NCBI GenBank assembly: GCA_947650285.1
Contig: CANTFL010001446.1
Coordinates: forward strand, 547,001 to 611,000
Origin: Hyaloperonospora brassicae
Lineage: Eukaryota; Oomycota; Peronosporomycetes; Peronosporales; Peronosporaceae
Direction: 5' to 3'
Length of the DNA: 64,000 nucleotides
A program made the translations under genes and the position numbers. The notes under the pieces were generated by a model. It did no database searches. It was not told the DNA's origin and was given only the letters and a program-made list of their open reading frames with translations. Below are positions 1 to 7,787 of this stretch, piece by piece (position 1 is the stretch's first letter; every line of letters begins with the position of its first letter).

Positions 1-342
1 GGACGGACACGCCTTACTACGTCAGCAACCAAGAGCCAGAACATGCCATTTTGCAACAAGCGATCATCCGTTCTCTTTCATGAGACCTTCGCATTCCAAG
101 AAAGCTGTTCACTGTTGCAACGAACGTCACGAAACATGTTGGTCTATCTCGTGCCGGCCCGGTGTTTTCATTTCCTCCTACAGCTGCGTAAATCGACGTC
201 GTCCAATCGCTAGCGCCAAACAGAACTGTACTGTAGCCATTCCAACGCTGCAACAATCTCCTACGACAGAGCGCAACCCCTCGAAAACGTGTCATGCACG
301 GAACGGTTTCCGCGACGTGTTTGCCATTGCCTGTCCTCCTCT
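1..342. other. Flank downstream of SDHAF2, no gene recognised
   Basis: This stretch lies 3' of the minus-strand SDHAF2 gene. Overlapping open frames occur on both strands (about 17-295 minus, 80-346 plus), but none has a recognisable domain, a signal peptide or a convincing codon pattern, and they overlap one another. It could contain the 3' UTR of SDHAF2 and the edge of a neighbouring gene that lies outside the window. Confidence 0.4.
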
Positions 343-885
343 CTAGTTGCTCATGAACTGCTTGTTCGCTGCAAAGGCCTCGATTGACGCCTTGCCCAAG
401 GGCGACGAGAGACAGTACGCCTGCAATCTCTTCATCATAGACGTGTCGAGCCTCGCAGGCACGACTGGATCCTTGCCAGAGATGTAGTTGAAAATGTCGA
501 TCGTCTCCTCGTTCAGAATGTCCTCGTACTGCTGCAGCTCCTCACTCGAGAGCTGCATGACATTTTGACTGGCCCAGCGGCCAAGCAGCAGGTCCACCTC
601 CAGCCAGCCGCGTTGCTTGCTGCGGTAGATGACGCGCTTGCGGTTCGCCTCGTCTGCGTCGATCTCGTGCTCGCCCTGACTCGACGCGCGGAAGGCGCTC
701 GTGGCGGTATGATGGGCCGCGAGAATGGCTGCATGGCGTTCGCGCGCCTTTCGCGCCTGCTCTTTCGACACGCCTTGCGGCAACGCGCTGTTGCGGGCGT
801 CTGCCTCTGTAGCCACGAAGCGCTGCGTCTGACGGTGGAAGCCACGACGCGCTGCCGCGATGGCGCGAGTCGAAGCGACGTTCAT
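343..885 (-). CDS. SDHAF2: Succinate dehydrogenase assembly factor 2 (Sdh5/SDHAF2 family), mitochondrial
   Basis: The predicted protein has 180 residues. Family knowledge: Sdh5/SDHAF2 (bacterial CptB/SdhE) promotes covalent FAD attachment to the flavoprotein subunit of succinate dehydrogenase in the mitochondrial matrix. Seen here: the family core at about residues 85-150, with an RKR...YRSKQRGWLEVDLLLG segment (the RGxxExDxLLG signature), then LSSEELQQYEDILNEE and IFNYISG, which is the usual five-helix pattern. The open frame extends further upstream only through a non-ATG codon; the ATG at 885 is the best start because it begins an Arg-rich, acid-free N-terminus (MNVASTRAIAAARRGF) typical of a matrix-targeting peptide. 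No intron is needed. It is divergent from the V-ATPase E gene, with 200 bp between start codons. The stop is TAG at 343-345. The family call is firm; the exact presequence cleavage site is not visible. Confidence 0.9.
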   Translation of the reverse strand: MNVASTRAIAAARRGFHRQTQRFVATEADARNSALPQGVSKEQARKARERHAAILAAHHTATSAFRASSQGEHEIDADEANRKRVIYRSKQRGWLEVDLLLGRWASQNVMQLSSEELQQYEDILNEETIDIFNYISGKDPVVPARLDTSMMKRLQAYCLSSPLGKASIEAFAANKQFMSN

Positions 886-1085
886 GTCCGGGAGCGCCTC
901 GAGCAGTTTGGTGCGATGAAATGCTGCCGCGGGATTGGCCAATCGAGTGGGCGTCGGCGGTATTCGATCAAGTACGAACGCTCGCGAAGGATCTCTCGCG
1001 AAGAGAGCAGAGGGCGCACGTCGGGCCGTTTGTTGTACCGCATTCGCTCGAAAAGCGCATTGCGGAGGAGAGCCAAAGGGGCGAA
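886..1085. promoter_or_regulatory. Bidirectional promoter between SDHAF2 and V-ATPase subunit E
   Basis: Only 200 bp separates the two divergent ATG codons. At 934-943 is the perfect palindrome ATTGGCCAAT, which presents a CCAAT box on each strand at once. A direct repeat CTCGCGAAG occurs twice near 979-1002. CCAAT boxes are bound by NF-Y/HAP complexes in eukaryotes; use of this site here is inferred. The open frame on the plus strand runs upstream of the chosen V-ATPase start, so part of this segment could be translated leader, but its sequence does not resemble the family N-terminus. Confidence 0.6.
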
Positions 1086-2153
1086 ATGAACGCGAGCGAT
1101 GCGGACCGACAGATTAAGCAGATGGTGAACTTTATTCTGCAGGAAGCGCACGAGAAAGCCAACGAGATTCGCATTAAGGTACACTACCAACACTACTACT
1201 ACTACTACTTCCGCCTCTACTACTACCAAAACTACTGCCTCTACTACTACCGCCTCTACTACTAGTACGATGTTTAGCAGAAGAAGACTTGGAGCTGTCG
1301 AAAGTGTAGTGGAAAGCGTGTCATCTCGAGCGTCTCTGGACAAAAAGACGGCACAGTTGGAACTCGGGAACTATTGTAGAGGCGGTGGAAGCGGTCATAA
1401 AGGGAGAAAGCGTTTGACGTACTGACTGTGTGTGGCCGACTCGGCGGCTCTTGACTGTTGTGATGTGGTGGTAGACGGAGCACGACTTTAATCTGGAGAA
1501 GCAGCTGCTGGTGCACAATGCCAAACTCAAGATCCAAGAAGAGTACAAACGCAAAGAGAAGGAGCGCGAAGTGAACAAGCGCATGTGAGTGGCCTCGTGC
1601 TTTGTTTTGCCTCGAAAAGCAGTGAACAAATAGTAGTGATGGGTGGATCCTGCTCGTGTTGCTGGTGTTATGCAGTGCCCGCTCGGCCGAGATCGGCGCC
1701 TCGCGACGACAAAAGATGATAGCTCGTGACGAGCTGCTGAAGACACTCATTGTGGAGGGCCAAGATCAGCTGAAGGGTTATACGACCTCAGACGACAAGA
1801 ACAAGGAGCTGCTGCGCGAGCTCATCGTGCAAGGCCTGATCAAGCTGTTCGAGACGGAGGTGGTGGTAGCTGTGCGCACTAAGGACGTGCATGCTGCAGA
1901 GACGGTACTGCAAGATGCCACGGCAAAGTACATTGATATTGTGGAGAAGGAGGCCAACCAGGATGTGAGCAACGTCAAGGTGACACTCAACAAGGCTGCT
2001 GACGGCATGGTGTCGGACGCCAAAGCTGGGGGCGTCGTGTTGTATGCAAAGCAGGGCAAAATTGTGTGCGACAACACACTGGACACGCGCTTGAACCAGG
2101 TGTACTACGATTTGAAGCCTACGGTGCGCAAGATGCTGTTCCCGACTCCGTAG
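1086..2153 (+). CDS. V-type proton ATPase subunit E (three exons)
   Basis: Proposed exons 1086-1178, 1475-1584 and 1676-2153 join to 681 nt, a 226-residue protein, which is the normal length of the family. Subunit E forms, with subunit G, the peripheral stalks that hold the catalytic V1 head against the membrane sector of the vacuolar proton pump. Exon 1 encodes MNASDADRQIKQMVNFILQE, a typical N-terminal helix. Introns: 1179-1474 (GT..AG, phase 0) and 1585-1675 (GTGAGT..CAG, splits an Ile codon). The long charged N-terminal helix (to about residue 115) is followed by the C-terminal head with GGVVLYAKQGKIVCDNTLDT and RLNQVYYDLKPTVRKMLF, the vATP-synt_E signature. The ATG at 1086 is preferred over an upstream in-frame extension because it matches the family start. 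Housekeeping gene; shares its promoter with SDHAF2. Confidence 0.93.
1181..1264 (+). repeat. Imperfect (ACT)n/(CTA)n microsatellite in intron 1
   Basis: Intron 1 of the V-ATPase E gene opens with a trinucleotide tract of ACT/CTA units interrupted by CCGCCT and CCAAAA. It is a simple repeat and the translated Tyr-rich reading is not part of the protein. Confidence 0.85.
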
Positions 2154-3355
2154 ATTGAGGTTCCACGCAGGATACGCATCGAAAGGAATTCAGTCATGCT
2201 GGACCAAGTTCTTTGGTAGGGAACGAGCGCTGGGATCCAGCTGGCCTGTGTGTCACTAGGCGCCGCTTGTTCCAAATAGCCTGCTTGTGGTTGCAGTGTG
2301 ATGCCTTTATCAGTTCCGCAGACTCGATCAATGCGTATCTGCAATCCTTTTGTACCTTTGGGACTGCCAACACGCAACGCGTCAGAATAAACGACGTCCA
2401 GAAACAACGAATTAGGCCTTTGCTTCCGCGTCGCTGTGCAACGGCCGTTTTGACGGAGTGTATCGAGCTGCTTTGTGCATGCATGTCACATTGCCAATCG
2501 ACAGCTTGCCAGCCAACCGTACAGTGTTTTCATTATCACAAGTCCTCTGGGTGTCCAACTCGTAGCAAACCAAAATGCCGACACCCACTGCATAAACGTA
2601 CGCTTTCGTGAGCGACCATGACTGGTCGAGTCGTAGTCATAACTGTCATCGTCTTCCACAAAAGCTCGTCCACAAATGTGGCGACTGCATTTTCCGCTTC
2701 CCAGTGCTATTCTGTGCCAAAGAGAGGTAGTCGCTTGGAATGGATTGTGTCGCGAAGCTCGAAACAACCCTCGAGGAACCTTTGCGGTGCGTGGTCAGTC
2801 TGTAATTCTGACAACCCAGTCGACGCGAGTATGAAAGCTGCTACACTGCCACGACGGTACACATACGGTGCGAGAAGTGACGGTGGGGAAAGAAAGATTT
2901 TACATGGTCGCCTCCGCCTGCTTTACACTTTGTCCTGCAATAAGATCGTTGTGATTGCCATTCTGTACGATGCTATTCGCAAGTGCAGCAATGACCGAAT
3001 GAAAGTGCGTCAATGTCAATGTCACCGTTACTTACGTGGCAGAACCCAAGCGTGAGCTATCGCTGCAGTCAGCTGCCAACGAATCCAGGATTCGATTTCT
3101 TCGCATATACGGAGTCCGCGTCGATCTACCAGAATGAAGCTGTAACGTCAGTCGTCGTCACTCTAAAAAGGTGAGATCTACAAGGAGTCAGAACGCAGCG
3201 GAATGTATCGAAGACGTAAGAAAATGGTATGAATGAACAGCAACATGCCTATTTTATTGACATATCTGGATTCCTGAACACAGCTAGCTGGGCCAAAGCG
3301 CGTCGATTGTCAAATGTAGCAGAATACACACGCACGCACATTTTTATAATGAGTC
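2154..3355. other. Intergenic sequence before retrotransposon G1
   Basis: About 1.2 kb of intermediate GC content. Open frames exist (2213-2611 and 2618-3055 plus; 2486-2767 minus) but none shows a known motif or a plausible splice structure, and they overlap in opposite directions. No RNA gene was recognised. The V-ATPase E 3' UTR must lie at the start. Confidence 0.4.
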
Positions 3356-3360
3356 GTTTT

Positions 3361-3752
3361 TGTAACGGGGCAGCCCGTTACATGGAATTGTCACTTTAAG
3401 AAAAGTGACAATAAAGAATATGAAGTTGAATATTCTTTAAACAGTATCACCGAAGCGGTGATATTGAAGGGTCGACCAAAGAGTTCTGTTCATTGGTTGA
3501 TATCTTGATGATATCAACCCACCAATCGCCGCAAGACGCGCGCAATGAGTGGTGACGAGACGTCACCATACACTCAGTTATATTAGCATAATTAAGTTAA
3601 GTCAAACAGAGAGACAGTAACACAAGACTTAATTATATTAATACAACAGTTCTACTTTTACCCTACCTACGCTTCCTCGCTTGCCTTGTGTACGTCTGTC
3701 GGGCGCACCAAAACCCTCGCGTTAAGTTCATGCAAGGGTGTGCCCCGTTACA
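3361..3752 (+). repeat. 5' LTR of G1
   Basis: 392 bp, TG...CA ends. It begins TGTAACGGGGCA and ends TGCCCCGTTACA, an unusually long (12-bp) terminal inverted repeat. The left end itself folds: TGTAACGGG at 3361-3369 pairs with CCCGTTACA at 3374-3382. More hairpins follow: TTGTCACTTT/AAAGTGACAA, AAGAATAT/ATATTCTT, ATCACCG/CGGTGAT, GGTTGATATC/GATATCAACC and GTGACG/CGTCAC. It should carry the promoter and polyadenylation signals of the element. Confidence 0.95.
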
Positions 3753-3754
3753 CC

Positions 3755-3768
3755 TGGTAGCACTTTGT
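3755..3768 (+). other. Primer-binding site of G1
   Basis: TGGTAGCACTTTGT starts 2 nt after the LTR. It begins with TGG, the complement of a tRNA CCA end, as expected for minus-strand priming. The first eight bases match the complement of many eukaryotic initiator-Met tRNAs (TGGTAGCA), but the following bases diverge, so the tRNA is not settled. The G2 element has a closely related site at the same spacing. Confidence 0.7.
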
Positions 3769-3796
3769 AGTCCTTCCAAGGACCACAGCATCCAAC

Positions 3797-4951
3797 ATGA
3801 ACATGTTGGATGATGAAGAGACCTTTCACGCCACGCGTGAAGGGTTTACCCATTTGAGTGACATCGAATGGGGTGCGGTAGAACGAATGAGTTCTCCTGT
3901 AGGCGAGTTCGCCATTAGCGCCATGTTGGATTCTCTAGACAGAGACCAACAACATGCCGCTACAGCCAACTTCATCCAAAGTGAACTTGTCGCCGAAAGG
4001 GAGAAAGTAGCCTTGCTTCACCAGCAAGGCTCTCAACAGGCCGAGCAGTTGATAAAACTCGGTGCTCAACAGACAGAGCTGTTGAGGCAGCAGCAATTCC
4101 ATGCTGCTGTGGGCGGGACGGCACAGGCGCGTCGTCCCGAGGTCATGAAGGTTGACATCTCCAAGTACAGCGGAGTCCCGGAATACTCCCTGTTACTATG
4201 GTTTGTCGAACTTGACAGAGCCCTAAGGGCTCGTCGCGTCGAAGATGAGCAAATGAAACTCACATTTGCTCAGACCCACTTGGCAGGGCGTGCCAAAACT
4301 TGGTCCCTGGGACTCGAGAGTAGCGACCCAAATGTGTTTAGGTCGCTAGATGACTTCAAGTCCCGGCTCAGACAAACGTTTACGCCGCCACGTGCTGAGT
4401 TCAGGGCTCGTTCAGAGCTCCTGAAACTCAAGCAGGGTAAGCGTGATGTGCACGCTTACGCCCAACATATACGACTCCTAGCGAGTCGTATAACTGCTAA
4501 CCCAGTTCATGAACACACGTTGATTACGGTGTTCATGCAAGGGCTCGCAGAAGGGCCCGTCAGGAGCCACCTGTTCCGCCTTGAGCTGAATACGCTTGAA
4601 GAAGCGATATCAGCCGCGGAACAGGAAGACTTTAGCATAAGACAGGCTCATGCTAGCTCAAACTCTTATCTTCCACCGAGACGACAAGAGATCGGAGGTC
4701 CAGAACCAATGGACCTATGCTATGTTGAGAGAGAGAGACCTCGCTCTTCAAACAACAAGCGATTGCAGAGGTGCAATCGCTGTCAAAAGTTAGGGCACTA
4801 TGCATACGAGTGTAGTGCTCCACGCCCAGTACCAAACAGTACTGAGCGAAATGGACGACCATTCGCCAAGAAGGGCAATGGGCGTGGGTCCAGCGCTGTT
4901 GCGAAGCCGCAACAGCGAGACGGACCATCAAAAAATGGTCGGGGTCAGTAG
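3797..4951 (+). CDS. Gag polyprotein of G1 (capsid plus zinc knuckle)
   Basis: 384 residues, fully open. The capsid-like retrotransposon gag region spans about residues 130-280 (around LLLWFVELDRALRARR, HLAGRAKTW, FKSRLRQTF and the LKLKQGKRDVHAYAQHIR segment). A CCHC zinc knuckle CNRCQKLGHYAYEC (C-x2-C-x4-H-x4-C) lies near residue 328, followed by a basic tail. Gag packages the RNA in cytoplasmic particles. The ATG at 3797 sits inside an 11-bp hairpin (3789-3812). The frame ends at TAG 4949-4951, inside the stem that follows a slippery heptamer, so pol is expected to be made by -1 frameshifting. Unlike pol, gag has no premature stop, so it may still be functional. Confidence 0.93.
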   Translation: MNMLDDEETFHATREGFTHLSDIEWGAVERMSSPVGEFAISAMLDSLDRDQQHAATANFIQSELVAEREKVALLHQQGSQQAEQLIKLGAQQTELLRQQQFHAAVGGTAQARRPEVMKVDISKYSGVPEYSLLLWFVELDRALRARRVEDEQMKLTFAQTHLAGRAKTWSLGLESSDPNVFRSLDDFKSRLRQTFTPPRAEFRARSELLKLKQGKRDVHAYAQHIRLLASRITANPVHEHTLITVFMQGLAEGPVRSHLFRLELNTLEEAISAAEQEDFSIRQAHASSNSYLPPRRQEIGGPEPMDLCYVERERPRSSNNKRLQRCNRCQKLGHYAYECSAPRPVPNSTERNGRPFAKKGNGRGSSAVAKPQQRDGPSKNGRGQ

Positions 4952-4973
4952 GGGCGGAGCGCCCTACTGATCC
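4930..4973 (+). promoter_or_regulatory. Programmed -1 ribosomal frameshift signal (gag to pol)
   Basis: The heptamer A AAA AAT (4930-4936) is in the correct phase with the gag codons (tcA AAA AAT). It is followed by a 6-8 nt spacer and a strong hairpin: TCAGTAGGG at 4945-4953 pairs perfectly with CCCTACTGA at 4962-4970, extended by GG/CC around a bulged T. The gag stop codon is within the 5' arm. A -1 slip enters the frame that carries the protease. This is the X XXY YYZ plus stem-loop arrangement known from retroviruses; function is inferred. Confidence 0.75.
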
Positions 4974-6195
4974 AGCAATCTTAAGAGAATTTGCAAATCT
5001 CTTGACGAAAGTTGCTCCAGATACACAATCACTGTGTGTCTCTGCACCTGGTGATGACGTTTCGCTCATCACCTTGAAGTTGTAAGCGACAAATGATTTG
5101 TCGCTTCGTGCCCTAGTAGACTGTGGGGCGTCGAACAACATTGTTCGTCGCCAGTCATTAGAGGGTCGTAGGCCCAAGTTCGTTGAGCGCGACATTCCCC
5201 TCACGAGGATGACGGTGCGCCTTGCAACAGGCGCATCGATTACCGTTGAGAAACGTGTAGAAGGAATCCACTACACGTTGGAGGGCGAACAGTACGATGA
5301 TGAATTCATCGTACTGGATCTGGATGACAAATTTGATGTCATCCTGGGATTACCTTGGATCAGAAGGTACAAGCCAAGGGTGAGCTGGCAGCATCGATCC
5401 GTAAAGATAATTACCTCTTGTTCATCGGATGGCCATCTGATGAACATCTTGGAGCGTCCACAAGCGTGTGGATGTTCTACGAGTGAGTGCGATGGCCTCA
5501 CTTGCGGTTCGGTCGTTAGCACGATCGCACAAGATCACAGTGTAGTTGATCACTACACTGTGGAGCAAGCTCCCGGCGACTATACAGAAGTGCAGGCGGC
5601 GCCGAAGGTCCACCACTCGAATAAGTCGAGTGTACCGGGACGTAAATGCACGCCTAGCGGGCGACATCCTAGCAAGAGTAAACCGGTTGCCCACAAGAGG
5701 CAACACGGATATCCTAGGTCGACTGGAGGGTCGACCGTAGAGGATCGGTACCTGACTGTGGTTGCACAGCCACAGTCAGAAGACGTCGAGGGAATAAGTC
5801 CCCACGTACTTATGGAAGGAATTCCTCAAGAGTCACTTGCTGAAGGATTAGGCCTTCAGCAACCTGTGGAAAGAAGTTCCCAGGAAGTAACCGAGACGTT
5901 GAACGTCTTAGTTAATGACGGATCAAGCGTAGGCGCTTATACGCTTGATATGATTGTGCCTCCGAAGTTAACTTCGGAGATAACTCAGTTGCCAACGCTA
6001 GAACCGAAACGGTTCTTGCGTGATCTGCGTAGTGGCAAAGTCAAGCAGATCTGCGTACTCGTCACAGAGGATGAGTATGTGGCCGATACTCGGTCGACTA
6101 CAGTATTTGCTGAGAACGAACGGGTTCTCAGCAGCTCATCGATGGACGAAAGTGTCCTCGATGAGAAGACTCAGATTGAGCGATACACGTCTTGA
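4937..6195 (+). pseudogene. Pol N-terminal part of G1: aspartic protease and linker, interrupted
   Basis: In the -1 frame after gag. The retropepsin active site reads ALVDCGASNNIVRR with the catalytic Asp at 5119-5121 (DCGA, where DSGA or DTGA is more usual), and the second half of the fold ends with VILGLPWIRRYKPRVSW. The protease would cut the Gag-Pol precursor. The frame is broken by TAA at 5083-5085, shortly upstream of the active site, and by TGA at 6193-6195, with TAG at 6199-6201 soon after. The open stretch 5098-6195 has no ATG start, as expected for a frameshift product. Past the fold (from about 5410) is a poorly conserved linker, rich in Ser and Thr, that has no known domain. Confidence 0.85.
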
Positions 6196-7787
6196 TCCTA
6201 GGAGTCACCTCAGACAAATCCTATGTATAAGGATTTAATCGAATTCAGGGATCTGTTACCTATATCCGTACCTTGCGAGTTGCCTATGGACAAAGGCACT
6301 CGACACGAGATCGAGCTCAGACCGGGCTTGAAGTACTGCGTCATGAAGCAGTGACCACTGTCTCGTGAACAAGTACTAGCGATAGACAAGTCCATTGTCG
6401 ATCGCTTAGCAGCGGGACATGTGAGGGAATCAACATCCCATCACAGCCTCCGACCTTCTGTGTGCGAAAGGCCACAGGAGGATGTCGGATAGGGCACGCG
6501 TTCAACAAGTTGGACGCTGCAACGGTACCGGCTCAGACGTCGATACCGAGGAAGGACGTAGTCATAGATGGTATGTCAAAGAGTACCATCTTTTCGTCCA
6601 TAAATCTGATGGATGGGTTCTATCAGATCCTCATGCATGAACGGGACATCCCGTTCACGGCAGTGAGTGCCCCCAGCGGTATGCTGTGGGAGTGGCTAGT
6701 TATGCCACAGGGGCTGAGTAATGCCCCTGCAACATTCAACAGATGTGTCACAAATCTGTTGAGACCGGTACGAGACTTCGCACCGAGTTACTTCGACGAT
6801 GTGTTCGTCTGTAGCCGGGATATGGACGGAAGGACGGACGTTAAAGTCCACCAAAATCACGCCCGCAAGGTTCTTCAACTTATGCGCAGGCATAAATTGT
6901 ACGCAAACCTCAAGAAGTGTATATTTGCGGCTAGCGAAATACCACTTCTTGGGTGCATAGTGGGTAAATACGGCGTACGCCCTGATCCCGAAAAGATCAA
7001 GGCGATCACCAACTGGCCGGTGCTAGTCGATGTCAAGGGACTAAGGAAGTTCCTTGGCCTAGCGGCGTACTTGCACAAGTACTCGCGCAACTACGCCGAG
7101 GTGACTGTTCATCTTTCTTGCTTGCTCAAGAAAATTGTCAAGTGGTCGTGGAACGCTGAACACCATCGTTACTCCGAAGGTATCAAGCAAAGCTTGATGC
7201 AGTCGCCGATATTGGCGATTGCACATCAGGACAGACCATTTCATGTGGTCTGTGACGCCAGCGATTTTGCAATCGGCTGTGCGTTAATGCAGTTCGACAC
7301 AGATGGCGTGGAGCGCGTCATCTGTTATCAGTCGCGTCAGCTGCAGGCAGCTGAGCGCAATTACCCAGTGCATGACAAGGAACACCTTGCCATGAAGTAT
7401 GCACTGGCTAAGTTTCGCGTCTATCTCTTGGGAGATAGACCGTTCATCGTCTATACGGACCATGCGTCATTACGCACGGCCGTAAACAGCCCACACCTCT
7501 CGCAAAGAATGGCGAGGTGGCTGTCTTTCTTCGCGGAGTATAACTTCTCCGTGGAGTATAAAACAGGACGACTAAACGTCGTCGCTGATGCGCTCTCGCG
7601 CCGGCCCGATTTCGAGCCGGACGCACAAATCAACAGTGAGGATAAGCCCACTGTTGCGACACTGTTAGTCAATGTCCCGTCGTCAAGTTTACTTGACGAA
7701 GTACGAAAGGCATACGCGGAAGATAAGGATCTTCTACGATTATTGGATCATCTGGTGCATCCATCCAGTAAATCATTAAAAAATTAA
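6196..7787 (+). pseudogene. Reverse transcriptase and RNase H of G1, interrupted
   Basis: RT and RNase H convert the packaged RNA into DNA. The N-terminal RT stretch (from about 6253) stays in the protease frame and has TGA at 6352-6354 within a conserved KQ-x-PLS segment; a missing base near 6447 then moves the reading to the frame used from 6450 to 7787. Seen in order: HAFNKLDAATVP, INLMDGFYQI, MPQGLSNAPATFNRC, the polymerase motif YFDD (6789-6800, a YxDD), LKKCIFAASEIPLLGCIV, FLGLAAYLHKYSRNYA, then RNase H with VVCDASDFAIGCAL, YPVHDKEHLAMKYAL, YTDHASLRTA and DALSRRPDF. Catalytic acidic residues are preserved. The stretch ends at an in-frame TAA (7785-7787) that precedes the integrase. Confidence 0.9.

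Noticed and set aside
886..942. Longer SDHAF2 with 19 extra N-terminal residues
   Set aside because: The extension begins at a TTG codon; the ATG at 885 gives a good mitochondrial presequence.
921..1085. Upstream N-terminal extension of V-ATPase subunit E from 921
   Set aside because: Open in frame but unlike the family N-terminus; the protein from 1086 already has the usual length.
2618..3055. 145-codon open frame as a gene
   Set aside because: No motif, overlaps a minus-strand frame, and composition does not differ from surrounding intergenic DNA.
3361..3382. LTR start hairpin as a separate MITE or IS-like inverted repeat
   Set aside because: It is part of the LTR end and repeats in both LTRs.
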